From Microbacterium luticocti DSM 19459 (GTDB lineage: Bacteria; Actinomycetota; Actinomycetes; Actinomycetales; Microbacteriaceae): a DNA stretch of 64,000 nucleotides. Position numbers and translations under genes: made by a program. The stretch is from assembly GCF_000422405.1 (NCBI RefSeq), contig NZ_KE383823.1, positions 28,488-92,487 on the forward strand, read 5' to 3'. Below, in pieces: positions 9,189-17,726 of the stretch (position 1 is its first letter; each line of letters begins with the position of its first letter). Below the pieces are notes generated by a model. The model saw only the letters and a program-made list of their open reading frames with translations. It was not told the DNA's origin and did not search any database.

Positions 9189-9210
9189 AAGGTTAGGCAT
9201 GCCTACCCTT
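9189..9210 (-). promoter_or_regulatory. IdeR/DtxR-type iron box
   Basis: AGGTTAGGCATGCCTACCCT is a near-perfect 20-base palindrome around GCATGC; its 12-base core TAGGCATGCCTA is perfect. It matches the actinobacterial iron-box style (TTAGGTTAGGCTAACCTAA). It sits just upstream of the -10-like TAGACT of the SIP gene, where bound IdeR would block RNA polymerase. Recognition is by similarity only. Confidence 0.75.
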
Positions 9211-9262
9211 GTGTGAGCTCCGTGTACGACTGCGTGGGGTCCCGTGTGCGACCGATGCGGGC

Positions 9263-9739
9263 TCACTCCCCGGTCGCGGAGCGCGGGGGAACCGGGTAAC
9301 GGCCGGCGATCGCGATGCGGTTGAACGAGTTGATCGACACGATCAGCCAGCTCAGCGCCACGTACTCCCGCTCGGAGAGGATGCCGCCGACCCGGTCGTA
9401 CACGTCGTCGGGGATGCCGGCCTCGTGGATGAACGTGAACGACTCGGTGAGTTCGAGTGCGGCCCGCTCACGGTCGGTGAACACCCCCGACTCGCGCCAC
9501 GTGGCCAACTGCGCGATGACGTCGGCGTCGAGCCCGGCCGCCACCGCCCGCTCCACGTGCACGCGCACGCAATAGGCGCAGCCGTTCAGCTGCGACGCGT
9601 GCAGTTGCACCAGCTCGACCATCCGGTCGTCGAGCCCGGCGTCGCCGGCCTGCTGCCGCACGGTCTTCGCGAACGCGTCGAGGGCCTGGTAGGCCGGTTT
9701 GGCCGAACGGGACAGGTGCACGCGGGGCTGCTCGCTCAT
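9263..9739 (-). CDS. Carboxymuconolactone decarboxylase / AhpD-family protein
   Basis: 158 aa alkylhydroperoxidase-like protein. The redox motif CAYCVRVH (Cys-x-x-Cys followed by His two residues later) at about 54-61 is the AhpD-type thiol site, so it probably reduces peroxides or acts in a related redox reaction. It has the ARG-rich helical core LVQLHASQLNGCAYC. No Shine-Dalgarno is present, but TAGGCT lies exactly 6 nt before the ATG, so the mRNA is probably leaderless. It is divergent from the alpha/beta hydrolase with 43 bases between the start codons. The physiological reductant is unknown. Confidence 0.85.
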   Translation of the reverse strand: MSEQPRVHLSRSAKPAYQALDAFAKTVRQQAGDAGLDDRMVELVQLHASQLNGCAYCVRVHVERAVAAGLDADVIAQLATWRESGVFTDRERAALELTESFTFIHEAGIPDDVYDRVGGILSEREYVALSWLIVSINSFNRIAIAGRYPVPPRSATGE

Positions 9740-9782
9740 GGCGCCAGCCTAGCGGCCGCGTCCGAGGTGCCAGAATGGGCCG
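9740..9782. promoter_or_regulatory. Divergent leaderless promoters between AhpD-like and hydrolase genes
   Basis: The 43-base gap holds a -10-like TAGGCT (minus strand, 9746-9751) 6 nt before the ATG at 9739 and a -10-like CAGAAT (plus strand, 9771-9776) 6 nt before the GTG at 9783. The two promoters must overlap. Confidence 0.55.
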
Positions 9783-10715
9783 GTGATCGACGACGATTTC
9801 GACGAGTTCTCGTTCCTGCCCGCCCAGGCGGCCGAGATCGGCATCGCCGGCCCGGTGCCCGCAGCCGAGCGGCTGACACTGACCCTGCCCGACGGACGGC
9901 GGCTGTCGGCGCTGCGCTACGCGCCGACGGACCGGCCCGACGCCGGCCCGGTGGTGACCTTCCTGCACGGGGCGGGCCTGAACGCGCACACCTGGGACAC
10001 CACGATCCTCGCGCTCGGCCTGCCCGCCCTGGCCGTCGACCTGCCCGGCCACGGCGACTCGTCGTGGCGCGACGACCTCGCCTACGTCGCCTCGACGCTC
10101 GCACCGGACGCCGTGGCCGGGATGCGCGCGTGGACCACGGTCCCCCAGCTGCTGGTCGGCCATTCCCTGGGCGGGCTGACCGCCGCGACGGTGGCCGCCC
10201 AGGCCGGCGACCTGGTGCGCTCGCTCGTCGTCGTCGACATCACCCCCGGCATCGACCCGGCCGGCAACGCGCAGCAGATCGCCCGGTTCTTCGCCGGCCC
10301 CACCGACTGGGCCAGCCGCGACGAGCTGGTGGAGCGGGCGCTGAGCTTCGGCCTGGGCGGCTCGCGCACCGCCGCGACCCGCGGCGTCTACCTCAACTCG
10401 CGGGTGCGTGCCGACGGACGGGTGGAGTGGAAGCACCACTTCGCCCACCTGGCCGCCGCCCGGGCCGCCTCGGGCGCGCCCGACGCGGTGGCCACCGTGC
10501 TCGCCGATGCCGGGTGGGCCGACCTGCACGCGGTCACCGCGCCGATCACCCTGATCCGCGGCGACCACGGCTATGTGACCGGCGCCGAAGCCGACGACTT
10601 CGCCCGGCGGCTGCCCCACGCCCAGGTGGTGACGGTGCCTACCGGCCACAACGTGCACGAAGAGATGCCCGCCCGGCTCGGCCGGATGCTGCGCGCGCTC
10701 GCCGACGCCGGGTGA
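9783..10715 (+). CDS. Alpha/beta hydrolase
   Basis: 310 aa alpha/beta-fold hydrolase. The oxyanion-hole HGAG is at about residues 60-63, the nucleophile elbow GHSLGG (Ser) near 125-130, an acidic candidate in IRGDHGYV and the catalytic His in PTGHNVHEE near the C-terminus. No signal peptide; cytoplasmic. The substrate cannot be predicted. The start is GTG at 9783, supported by the CAGAAT box 6 nt upstream and the lack of a ribosome-binding site. It is transcribed divergently from the AhpD-like gene. Confidence 0.85.
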   Translation: MIDDDFDEFSFLPAQAAEIGIAGPVPAAERLTLTLPDGRRLSALRYAPTDRPDAGPVVTFLHGAGLNAHTWDTTILALGLPALAVDLPGHGDSSWRDDLAYVASTLAPDAVAGMRAWTTVPQLLVGHSLGGLTAATVAAQAGDLVRSLVVVDITPGIDPAGNAQQIARFFAGPTDWASRDELVERALSFGLGGSRTAATRGVYLNSRVRADGRVEWKHHFAHLAAARAASGAPDAVATVLADAGWADLHAVTAPITLIRGDHGYVTGAEADDFARRLPHAQVVTVPTGHNVHEEMPARLGRMLRALADAG

Positions 10716-10731
10716 GCGGCCCCGCGCATCC

Positions 10732-10757
10732 GTCACCGGTCGAGATGACTCGGTGAC
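10732..10757. promoter_or_regulatory. Inverted repeat upstream of the ABC importer operon
   Basis: GTCACCG (10732-10738) and CGGTGAC (10751-10757) form a perfect 7-base inverted repeat with a 12-base spacer. It lies between the hydrolase stop and a TAGGCT -10-like box (about 10772) in front of the solute-binding gene, so it could be an operator or a terminator. Confidence 0.4.
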
Positions 10758-10805
10758 CTCCCCGCACGCCGTCTAGGCTTGTGCCAGCCCGCGAAAGGAA
10801 CCCCC

Positions 10806-12311
10806 ATGCTTCGTCGCACCCTGCTGGCGGCCGCCGCCCTGGTCGCCACGGCCACGCTCGCGCTGACCGGCTGCACCGGCGACTCTCAGACCCCCACAGG
10901 CACCGGGACCCCCGACCCCGACGCCTCGGTCGCGATCCGGCTGGTGCTCGAGCCGAGCAACCTCGACATCCGACAGACCTCGGGTGCCGCGCTCGACCAG
11001 ATCCTGATGGACAACGTGTACCAGGGCTTGGTCTCGCGCACGCCCGAGCAGAAGATCGTTCCGGCCTTGGCCAGCGAGTACCAGGTCTCACCCGACGGGC
11101 TGACCTACACGTTCACGCTGCGCGAGGGCGTCACCTTCGCCGACGGTCAGCCGTTGACCGCCGACGACGTGGTGTGGTCGCTGACCCAGCACAAGACCCA
11201 GAAGGGCTGGACCGACGCCGACACGCTGGCCCGTGTCAAGGACGTCACCGCAGACGGTCAGACCATCACGATCACGATGAACGAGCCCGACTCGCAGCTG
11301 CTGTGGAACCTGACCGGCCGGGCAGGCGTCATCCTGAAAAAGGGCGACACGGTCGACTACAAGACCGCGACCAACGGCACCGGCCCGTTCCTTCTGGCCG
11401 GCTGGAAGCAGGGCGACTCGATCACCTTCGAACGCAACGACAAGTACTGGGGCACGCCCGCGAAGGTCAAAGAGATCGTCTTCGACTACATCCCCGACAC
11501 GCAGGCCGCGCTCAACGCCGCCCAGGCCGGCGAGGTCGACGTGGTCACCGGGTTCGACGCGAACCTGAAGCAGCAGATCGAGCAGAACGGCGACTTCCGC
11601 CTCGTGCTCGGAAAGTCCACCGACAAGGGCACCCTGGCGATGAACAGCCACAACCGGTGGCTGAAGGACAAGCGGGTGCGCCAGGCCATCCGGCAGGCGA
11701 TCGACCACAAGGCCGTCATCACCGCGCTCGGCGCCGGCCAGACGCTGTACGGACCGATCCCCGAGCTCGACCCCGGTTACGAAGACCTGTCGTCGCTGGT
11801 GCCGTACGACCCGGCGAAGGCGAAGCAGCTGCTGAAGGATGCCGGTGCCGAGAACATCACGCTGACGCTCACGATCTACAACGGCTACGGCACCACCATC
11901 CCGCAGATCCTCGTCTCGGACCTGCACGCGGTCGGCATCACCCTCAAGGTGAACTCGGTGGAGTTCCCCACCTGGCTCAACGACGTGTACGTCAACAAGG
12001 ACTACGACCTCAGCTTCGTGCTGCACACAGAGGCCCGCGACTTCGAGAACTGGGCGAACCCGGACTACTACTTCACCTACGACAACCCGAAGGTGCAGCA
12101 GCTGTACCAGGACTCGCTCAGCGCGACCAGCGAGGACGAAGCCGCCGACCTGCTGCGGCAGGCCGCCCGCATCGTGTCGGAGGACATGGCCGCGGACTGG
12201 GTGTACAACGGCGCGTCCGTGGTCGCGGTGGGCACTAACATCACCGGTATGCCGTCCGTGAACGTCAACGAACGCCTCAACCTCGCCGAGATCGCCAAGA
12301 GCACGGAGTGA
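10806..12311 (+). CDS. ABC transporter substrate-binding lipoprotein (family 5, peptide/nickel type)
   Basis: Extracytoplasmic receptor of an Opp/Dpp/Nik-type importer. The N-terminus is a lipoprotein signal with lipobox LTGC at about residues 18-21, so the mature protein is anchored by a lipidated Cys. The SBP_bac_5 core is visible in ALASEYQVSPDGLTYTFTLR, DDVVWSLT, and the late KRVRQAIRQAIDH motif. 501 aa from the ATG at 10806, which has AAAGGAA 6 nt before it; an upstream in-frame GTG-like start would add residues before the signal. First gene of a five-gene operon. The ligand (oligopeptide, dipeptide or other) cannot be fixed. Confidence 0.93.
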   Translation: MLRRTLLAAAALVATATLALTGCTGDSQTPTGTGTPDPDASVAIRLVLEPSNLDIRQTSGAALDQILMDNVYQGLVSRTPEQKIVPALASEYQVSPDGLTYTFTLREGVTFADGQPLTADDVVWSLTQHKTQKGWTDADTLARVKDVTADGQTITITMNEPDSQLLWNLTGRAGVILKKGDTVDYKTATNGTGPFLLAGWKQGDSITFERNDKYWGTPAKVKEIVFDYIPDTQAALNAAQAGEVDVVTGFDANLKQQIEQNGDFRLVLGKSTDKGTLAMNSHNRWLKDKRVRQAIRQAIDHKAVITALGAGQTLYGPIPELDPGYEDLSSLVPYDPAKAKQLLKDAGAENITLTLTIYNGYGTTIPQILVSDLHAVGITLKVNSVEFPTWLNDVYVNKDYDLSFVLHTEARDFENWANPDYYFTYDNPKVQQLYQDSLSATSEDEAADLLRQAARIVSEDMAADWVYNGASVVAVGTNITGMPSVNVNERLNLAEIAKSTE

Positions 12312-13258
12312 TCCGCTACGCGCTGACGCGACTGACCCTGCTCGTGGTCGGGCTGTTCGTCGCCAGCGTGCTGATCTTCCTCACCCTCCGGGTGCTGCCC
12401 GGAGACGTGGCTCAGCTCATCGCCGGCACCAACAGCACCCCCGAGCAGGTCGCGGCCATCCGCGGGCAGCTCCACCTGGGCGATCCCCTGCCGGTGCAGT
12501 ACGCCACCTGGATCGGCGGCGTGCTGCGCGGCGACTTCGGCCGGTCGCTGATCACCGGCAGCCCCGTGCTGGGCGAGCTGGTGCAGAAGGCGCAGGTCAC
12601 CGTGCCGCTCGGTCTTCTGGCGATGGCGATCGCCCTGGTGATCGCGGTGCCGCTGGGGGTGCTGGCCGCCGTGTTGCGCGCCCGGGCGGGCGGCACCGCG
12701 CTGAACGTCGCCGCGCAGACACTGGCCGCGGTGCCGGTGGTGTGGGCGGGCATGATGCTCGTCGTGGTGTTCGCGGTGTGGCTGGGTTGGCTGCCGGCGC
12801 AGGGCTTTCCCCGCGCCGGGTGGCATCAGCCCGGCCTCGCGCTGCGGTCGCTACTGCTGCCGGCGCTGACGATCGGGATCGTCGAGGGCGCCATGCTGCT
12901 GCGGTTCGTGCGCAGCGCCACCCTGCAGGCGGTGGGCCAGGACTTCGTGCGCACCGCCGCCGCCAAGGGGCTCACCCGCACCCAGGCGCTCATCCGGCAC
13001 GGTCTGCCCAGCATGGCGCTGTCGGTGATCACGGTGCTCGGCCTGCAGGTGGCCGGCATCATCGTCGGGGCCGTCGTCATCGAGCAGCTGTTCTCGCTGC
13101 CGGGCATCGGACGGATGCTGGTGGCCGACGTCGGCAACCGCGACCTGGTCAAAGTGCAGGGCGAACTGCTCGTGCTCACCGGGTTCGTGCTGGTGATCGG
13201 GTTCGCGGTCGACCTGGTGCACCGCGCCATCGACCCGCGGCAACGGGAGGCGGCATGA
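12308..13258 (+). CDS. ABC transporter permease (DppB/OppB-like)
   Basis: 316 aa inner-membrane subunit with six predicted helices and the DppB-type N-terminus LTLLVVGLFVASVLIFLTLRVLPGD (quoted in part: FLTLRVLPGD). The EAA-type cytoplasmic loop is RTAAAKGLTRTQALIRHGLP. The start is GTG at 12308, overlapping the TGA of the receptor gene, so translation is coupled. Forms the channel with the next gene. Confidence 0.92.
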   Translation: MIRYALTRLTLLVVGLFVASVLIFLTLRVLPGDVAQLIAGTNSTPEQVAAIRGQLHLGDPLPVQYATWIGGVLRGDFGRSLITGSPVLGELVQKAQVTVPLGLLAMAIALVIAVPLGVLAAVLRARAGGTALNVAAQTLAAVPVVWAGMMLVVVFAVWLGWLPAQGFPRAGWHQPGLALRSLLLPALTIGIVEGAMLLRFVRSATLQAVGQDFVRTAAAKGLTRTQALIRHGLPSMALSVITVLGLQVAGIIVGAVVIEQLFSLPGIGRMLVADVGNRDLVKVQGELLVLTGFVLVIGFAVDLVHRAIDPRQREAA

Positions 13259-14130
13259 CCGGCTCCTGGCTGCGCCGGCTCTGGCGCCTGTCCACCGGGC
13301 GGTTCGGCCTGGTGGTGGCGGCCGTGGTCGTGGCCACGGCGCTGATCGCCTGGGTCTGGACCCCGTTCGACCCGCAGCACGTCGACATCGCGGCGCGGTG
13401 GCAGGGCCCCGGCTGGCCGCACCTGTTGGGCACCGACGGCTCGGGTCGTGACATCCTGAGCCTTCTCATGCGCGGGGCGGGTACGACCGTGTTCGTCGCG
13501 GTGGGCGCGGCGCTGATCGCGACCGTGGTCGGCATCGCGCTCGCATCGCTGGGCGCCCTGGCGGCCCGGTGGGTGCGCGAGTCGGTGGCGGTGCTGGTCG
13601 ACATCCTCATCGCATTCCCGGTGCTGCTGATCGCGCTGATGATCTCGGCGATCTGGGGGCGGTCGCTGTGGGTGGTGATCTGGGCGGTCGGCATCGGCTT
13701 CGGCGTGAACATCGCCCGGGTCACCCGGCCCGAGCTGCGCCGCGTACTGCACAGCGACTTCGTGCTGGCCGGGCGGGCCAGCGGACTCACCCCGGCGCAG
13801 AACCTGTACCGACATCTGCTGCCGAACGTGGCGCCGGTGTTCATCGTGCAGCTGTCGTGGGGCATGGCCGTCGCCGTGCTCGCCGAGGCGGGCCTGTCGT
13901 ACCTGGGTGTGGGGGCGCCGGTCACCCAGCCCAGCTGGGGGCTGCTGCTGGCCGAGCTGCAGCAGTTCCTCACCGTGCACCCGCTGTCGGTGCTGTGGCC
14001 AGGGCTGGCGATCACGCTCACTGTGCTCGGCCTGAACCTGCTCGGTGACGCGCTGCGCGAGGCGACCGACCCCACCTTGTCGCGCCGTGACGACGGCGCG
14101 CGGATGCCACAGCCGGAGGTGGTCGCATGA
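13255..14130 (+). CDS. ABC transporter permease (DppC/OppC-like)
   Basis: 291 aa second channel subunit. Hallmarks are the periplasmic HLLGTDGSGRDILS motif near residues 55-70 and the EAA loop VLAGRASGLTPAQNLYRHLLPN. Its ATG at 13255 overlaps the previous stop by 4 nt; a longer in-frame reading from 12742 is only a shadow of the upstream gene. Six helices are predicted. Confidence 0.92.
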   Translation: MTGSWLRRLWRLSTGRFGLVVAAVVVATALIAWVWTPFDPQHVDIAARWQGPGWPHLLGTDGSGRDILSLLMRGAGTTVFVAVGAALIATVVGIALASLGALAARWVRESVAVLVDILIAFPVLLIALMISAIWGRSLWVVIWAVGIGFGVNIARVTRPELRRVLHSDFVLAGRASGLTPAQNLYRHLLPNVAPVFIVQLSWGMAVAVLAEAGLSYLGVGAPVTQPSWGLLLAELQQFLTVHPLSVLWPGLAITLTVLGLNLLGDALREATDPTLSRRDDGARMPQPEVVA

Positions 14131-14915
14131 GTCTGCGCGTGCGCGACCTGACTGTGCACATCGGCGGCCGCCGCGTGGTCGACGGCGTCTCGTTCGACGT
14201 CGCCGACGGGCAACGGCTGGGTCTTGTCGGCGAGTCCGGATCGGGCAAGTCGCTGACCGCACTCGCGATCCTCGGTCTGCTGCCCGACGGGGCGCGCGCG
14301 ACCGGCAGCATCCGGTGGAACGATCGCGAACTGATCGGCATGCCCGACCGGCAGCTGGCCGGCATCCGCGGCGACGAGATCGGCATCGTCTTCCAGGAGC
14401 CGCGCACCGCCCTGAACCCGATCCGCACCGTCGGCCGGCAGATCGCCGAGGCGGTGCGCATCCACGAGCGCATCTCACGGCGCGAGGCCCGCCGGCGCGC
14501 GATCGCCGAGGCGGCCCGGGTGCACCTGCCCGATCCGGAGCGGATCGTCGACCGGTACCCGCACCAGCTCTCGGGCGGGCAGCGGCAGCGGGTCGCGATC
14601 GCCATGGCACTGGCGTGCCGGCCGCGGCTGCTGATCGCCGACGAGCCCACGACGGCGCTGGACGTGACGATCCAGGCCGAGATCCTCGACCTGCTGCAGG
14701 GCCTGGTCGCCGACGACGGCATGTCGCTGGTGTTCATCACCCACGACCTCGCGGTGCTGTCGCAGATCGCCGCCGACGCCGTGGTGCTCGATCACGGCCG
14801 GGTGGTGGAGCAGGCGCCGGTGCGCACCCTGCTGACCGCCCCCACCTCGCCGGTGGCGCAGGGGCTGCTGCGCGATGCCACCGCGACGGTGTGGAAGCCG
14901 GAGGGCCGGGCATGA
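14127..14915 (+). CDS. ABC transporter ATP-binding protein (DppD/OppD-like)
   Basis: 262 aa ATPase. Walker A GESGSGKS at about 32-39, Q-loop VFQEP, signature LSGGQRQRV, Walker B LLIADEPTTALD and the H-loop FITHD are all present. It lacks the long C-terminal oligopeptide-type domain and ends at KPEGRA, so it is at the short end of the family. ATGA overlaps on both sides keep it in the operon. Confidence 0.92.
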   Translation: MSLRVRDLTVHIGGRRVVDGVSFDVADGQRLGLVGESGSGKSLTALAILGLLPDGARATGSIRWNDRELIGMPDRQLAGIRGDEIGIVFQEPRTALNPIRTVGRQIAEAVRIHERISRREARRRAIAEAARVHLPDPERIVDRYPHQLSGGQRQRVAIAMALACRPRLLIADEPTTALDVTIQAEILDLLQGLVADDGMSLVFITHDLAVLSQIAADAVVLDHGRVVEQAPVRTLLTAPTSPVAQGLLRDATATVWKPEGRA

Positions 14916-15739
14916 CGTCATCCTTTCTGCTGCAGGCACGCGGACTGACCCGGCGCTACCGGGGGCCGCGCGTGAGGATGTTCGGGCCGCGTGCGGTCAC
15001 CACGGCGCTGGCCGACGCGGACATCGACGTGCGCGAGGGCACCGCGATGGGCGTGATCGGCGAGTCCGGGTCGGGAAAGTCGACGCTGATGCGGCTGCTG
15101 CTGGCGCTGGACGCGCCGACCTCGGGCACCGTGGTCTTCGACGGGCAGGCGGTGGATGCCACCTCCGGCGCCCGTGCGCTGCATTGGTTGCGCCGGCAGA
15201 CGGGCATCGTGTTCCAGGACCCGTACGCGTCGCTGGACCCTCGGATGAGCGTGGGACGGATCGTGGGCGAGCCGCTGTGGGCGCTGGGTCTTTCCGGCGA
15301 CGGCGCTCCGGGCTCGGCCGGCCGCCGCGACCGGGTGCGCGACGTGCTCGTCGACGTGGGACTCGAGCCCGAGATGGCGAACCGCTTCCCACACGAGTTC
15401 TCGGGCGGGCAACGGCAGCGCATCGCGCTGGCGCGGGCGATCGTGCACCGCCCCCGCCTGCTGATCGGCGACGAGCCGCTGTCGGCGCTGGATGTCACCG
15501 TGCGGGCGCAGATCCTCGAGGTGCTGCGCCGGCTGCGTCAGCGCGACGGGCTGACCCTGATCATGGTCTCGCACGACATCGGCGTCGTGCAGAGCCTGTG
15601 CGACGAGGTCGTGGTGATGAAGGACGGCCGCATCGTCGAGGAGGGACCGACCGAGAAGGTGCTGCTGGAGCCTCAGGTGGCCTACACGCGGCGGTTGCTG
15701 GCATCCATTCCGGTCATCGACCCGGGTGCCGGTGTCTGA
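14912..15739 (+). CDS. ABC transporter ATP-binding protein (DppF/OppF-like)
   Basis: 275 aa partner ATPase. Walker A GESGSGKST, Q-loop VFQDP, signature FSGGQRQRIA, Walker B LLIGDEPLSALD and H-loop VSHD are intact. It has the OppF-type insert (YRGPRVRMFGPRAVTTAL) before Walker A. The ATG at 14912 overlaps the previous TGA. Last gene of the importer; the M4 protease follows after 21 bases but has its own promoter-like box. Confidence 0.92.
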   Translation: MTSSFLLQARGLTRRYRGPRVRMFGPRAVTTALADADIDVREGTAMGVIGESGSGKSTLMRLLLALDAPTSGTVVFDGQAVDATSGARALHWLRRQTGIVFQDPYASLDPRMSVGRIVGEPLWALGLSGDGAPGSAGRRDRVRDVLVDVGLEPEMANRFPHEFSGGQRQRIALARAIVHRPRLLIGDEPLSALDVTVRAQILEVLRRLRQRDGLTLIMVSHDIGVVQSLCDEVVVMKDGRIVEEGPTEKVLLEPQVAYTRRLLASIPVIDPGAGV

Positions 15740-15760
15740 ACCCGGGGTTACCCTCGGGAT

Positions 15761-16855
15761 ATGGACAACGCAGGTGTGGGCTTGGGCACGTGGTACGGGA
15801 TCGTTCCGCCGTTCCTGCTCGATCGGGTGGCGGCCACCGACAAGCCGCATCTGGCGCGGGCCGCGCGGGCCGCGCACCACACTCTGCTCGCACCGCGCAG
15901 CTATCGGCCGCACCGTACCGCGCTCGAGTTGAGCGTGGACGGCGGCACGCTCGTGGCAGAGACCGCCCCGTCGCCCGACCGCACGATCGCCGACGCGCAC
16001 AACACCGAGACGCTGCCGGGCGACGTGGTGCGCACCGAAGACCAGGCGCCGGTGGCCGATGCCACGGTGAACCAGGCGTTCGACGGGCTGGGCATCACCT
16101 TCGACTTCTACTGGGACGCCTACCACCGCGACTCGATCGACGGGCACGGTCTGGCACTGGATGCCACCGTGCACTACGGCCAGGATTACGACAACGCGTT
16201 CTGGAACGGCGAACGGATGGTGTTCGGCGACGGCGACGGTGACGTGTTCACCGGGTTCACCGGGTCGATCACGGTGATCGCGCACGAGTTGACGCACGGG
16301 GTCACCGAGTCCAGCGGTGGCCTGGACTACCAGGGGCAGTCCGGGGCGCTCAACGAGTCGATCTCGGACGTGTTCGGGGTGCTGACCGAGCAGTACCATC
16401 TCGGCCAGACCGCCGATCAGGCGTCGTGGTTGGTCGGCGAGGGGATCTTCACCGACCAGGTGCAGGGGGTGGCGTTGCGGTCGCTGAAGGCGCCGGGCAC
16501 CGCCTACGACGACGACGTGCTGGGCAAGGACCCGCAGCCGGCGACGATGGCCGGGTACGTGCAGACCACCGACGACAACGGCGGCGTGCACATCAACTCC
16601 GGCATCCCGAACCACGCGTTCTATCTGACGGCGACCGCCATCGGCGGCAAGGCCTGGCAGACGGCAGGTCTGATCTGGTACCGCACGGTGACCGGCGGCT
16701 CGCTGCCGCGCGACGCCGACTTCGCGACGTTCGCGACAGCGACCCTCACCGCCGCCGCGGCGGAGTACGGTGAGGAATCGAAGGAGGTCGCCGCCGTGCG
16801 CTCGGCCTGGACGGGCGTCGGCGTGCTCACCGATGCAGACACCGCAGGATCGTGA
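15761..16855 (+). CDS. Protealysin-like M4 metalloprotease
   Basis: 364 aa zinc endopeptidase of the thermolysin family. It has no signal peptide; instead the N-terminus carries the short protealysin-type propeptide motif GIVPPFLLDRVA (residues 13-24). Zinc ligands and catalytic residues are HELTHG at 175-180, the downstream Glu in NESISD at 199, and the substrate His in GGVHINSGIPNHAFY at 277. Lack of a secretion signal is typical of protealysin-like enzymes, whose location is debated. No ribosome-binding site; TACCCT lies exactly 6 nt before the ATG at 15761, suggesting a leaderless transcript. Its 3' end overlaps the emfourin-like gene by 23 bases, so the protease and its probable inhibitor are made together. 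Confidence 0.93.
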   Translation: MDNAGVGLGTWYGIVPPFLLDRVAATDKPHLARAARAAHHTLLAPRSYRPHRTALELSVDGGTLVAETAPSPDRTIADAHNTETLPGDVVRTEDQAPVADATVNQAFDGLGITFDFYWDAYHRDSIDGHGLALDATVHYGQDYDNAFWNGERMVFGDGDGDVFTGFTGSITVIAHELTHGVTESSGGLDYQGQSGALNESISDVFGVLTEQYHLGQTADQASWLVGEGIFTDQVQGVALRSLKAPGTAYDDDVLGKDPQPATMAGYVQTTDDNGGVHINSGIPNHAFYLTATAIGGKAWQTAGLIWYRTVTGGSLPRDADFATFATATLTAAAAEYGEESKEVAAVRSAWTGVGVLTDADTAGS

Positions 16856-17204
16856 ACCGCCCGTCGTCGAGGTGACGGTGGTGCGCAGCGGCGGGATCGC
16901 CGGGCTGCGCCGGCAGTGGCGCGCCGAACCGCCCGAGCCCGAACGGGGGCACTGGGTCGCGCTGATCCGGCAGTGTCCGTGGAACGAGCCCGGCGAGGCG
17001 GACGCCGGCGGCGCCGACCGGTTCGTCTGGCGGATCGAAGCCCGGCTCGGCGACGACGACCACCGCACCGAGCTGCCCGAGACCCGGCTGCAGGGGCCCT
17101 GGCGCGACCTCGTCACCGAGGTGCAGGCGTTCGAACGCGACCGCCCCGACCCAGGTCGCCCCGACGACGACCCCGGCCGCCCCGCCGACGACCCCGGCCA
17201 CTGA
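16833..17204 (+). CDS. Emfourin-like protease inhibitor (protealysin inhibitor family)
   Basis: 123 aa. The start VEVTVVRSGGIAGLRRQW matches the emfourin signature (RSGGFAG followed by a basic strand). Emfourins are known as slow tight-binding inhibitors of protealysin-like M4 proteases and are usually encoded next to them, exactly as here. The ATG at 16833 lies inside the protease gene, in another frame. The C-terminal 20 residues are low-complexity Pro/Asp/Gly/Arg, and the stop codon is part of a 19-bp tandem repeat that runs into the intergenic region, so the tail may have been added or changed by repeat expansion. Confidence 0.8.
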   Translation: MQTPQDREPPVVEVTVVRSGGIAGLRRQWRAEPPEPERGHWVALIRQCPWNEPGEADAGGADRFVWRIEARLGDDDHRTELPETRLQGPWRDLVTEVQAFERDRPDPGRPDDDPGRPADDPGH

Positions 17205-17271
17205 GCATCCGCCCGGCCACTGAGCATCCGCCCGGCCACTCGGCATCCGCCCGGCCACTCGGCATCCGCCC
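17196..17271. repeat. 19-bp tandem repeat, four exact-length units
   Basis: Units of GGCCACTGAGCATCCGCCC or GGCCACTCGGCATCCGCCC start at 17196, 17215, 17234 and 17253. The first unit holds the TGA of the emfourin gene (17202-17204). Units 1-2 keep TGA; units 3-4 have TCG. Confidence 0.95.
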
Positions 17272-17280
17272 GGCCGCAGC

Positions 17281-17707
17281 ATCCCGTCACCGGATCCGGC
17301 GACATCACCGGATCAGGACGATCTGGCCCGGATCCTCCTGCATCCGCGATATCTCCTGATCTCGTGGCCCAGACCCCGCATCACCGGATCAGGCGACATC
17401 ACCAGATGAGGAGATATCACCGGATCAGGACGATCTGGCCGGAACCTCCTGCATCCGCGATATCTCCTGATCTCGTGACAGCCCAGGCTCCGCATCACCG
17501 GATCAGCCGATATCACCGGATCAGTCGACATCACCAGATCAGGAGATCTCACCGCATCAGGACGATCTGGCCGGAATCCTCCTGCGTCCGCGATATCTCC
17601 TGATCTCGTGACAGCCCCGACCCCGCAGCACCGGGTCAGGAGATATCACCGCATCAGGACGATCTGGCCGGAAACCTCCTGCATCCGCGATATCTCCTGA
17701 TCTCGTG
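17281..17707. repeat. Palindromic repeat array between the emfourin gene and ung
   Basis: Four copies of a ~55-bp module at about 17311-17366, 17423-17477, 17556-17610 and 17653-17707. Each begins ATCAGGACGATCTGGCC and ends GATATCTCCTGATCTCGTG. Between modules are shorter words (TCACCGGATCAG, GACATCACC) and GATCAGGAGATATC, which is the exact reverse complement of the module end GATATCTCCTGATC, so long hairpins can form. The 522 bases from 17205 to 17726 hold this array and the 19-bp repeat; I see no coding region there. Confidence 0.9.
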
Positions 17708-17726
17708 ACACCCGGGCGCCCGTCCG

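Noticed and set aside
17281..17707. CRISPR array
   Set aside because: The repeats are ~55 bp with irregular spacers that are themselves repeated and complementary to the modules; no cas genes are present.
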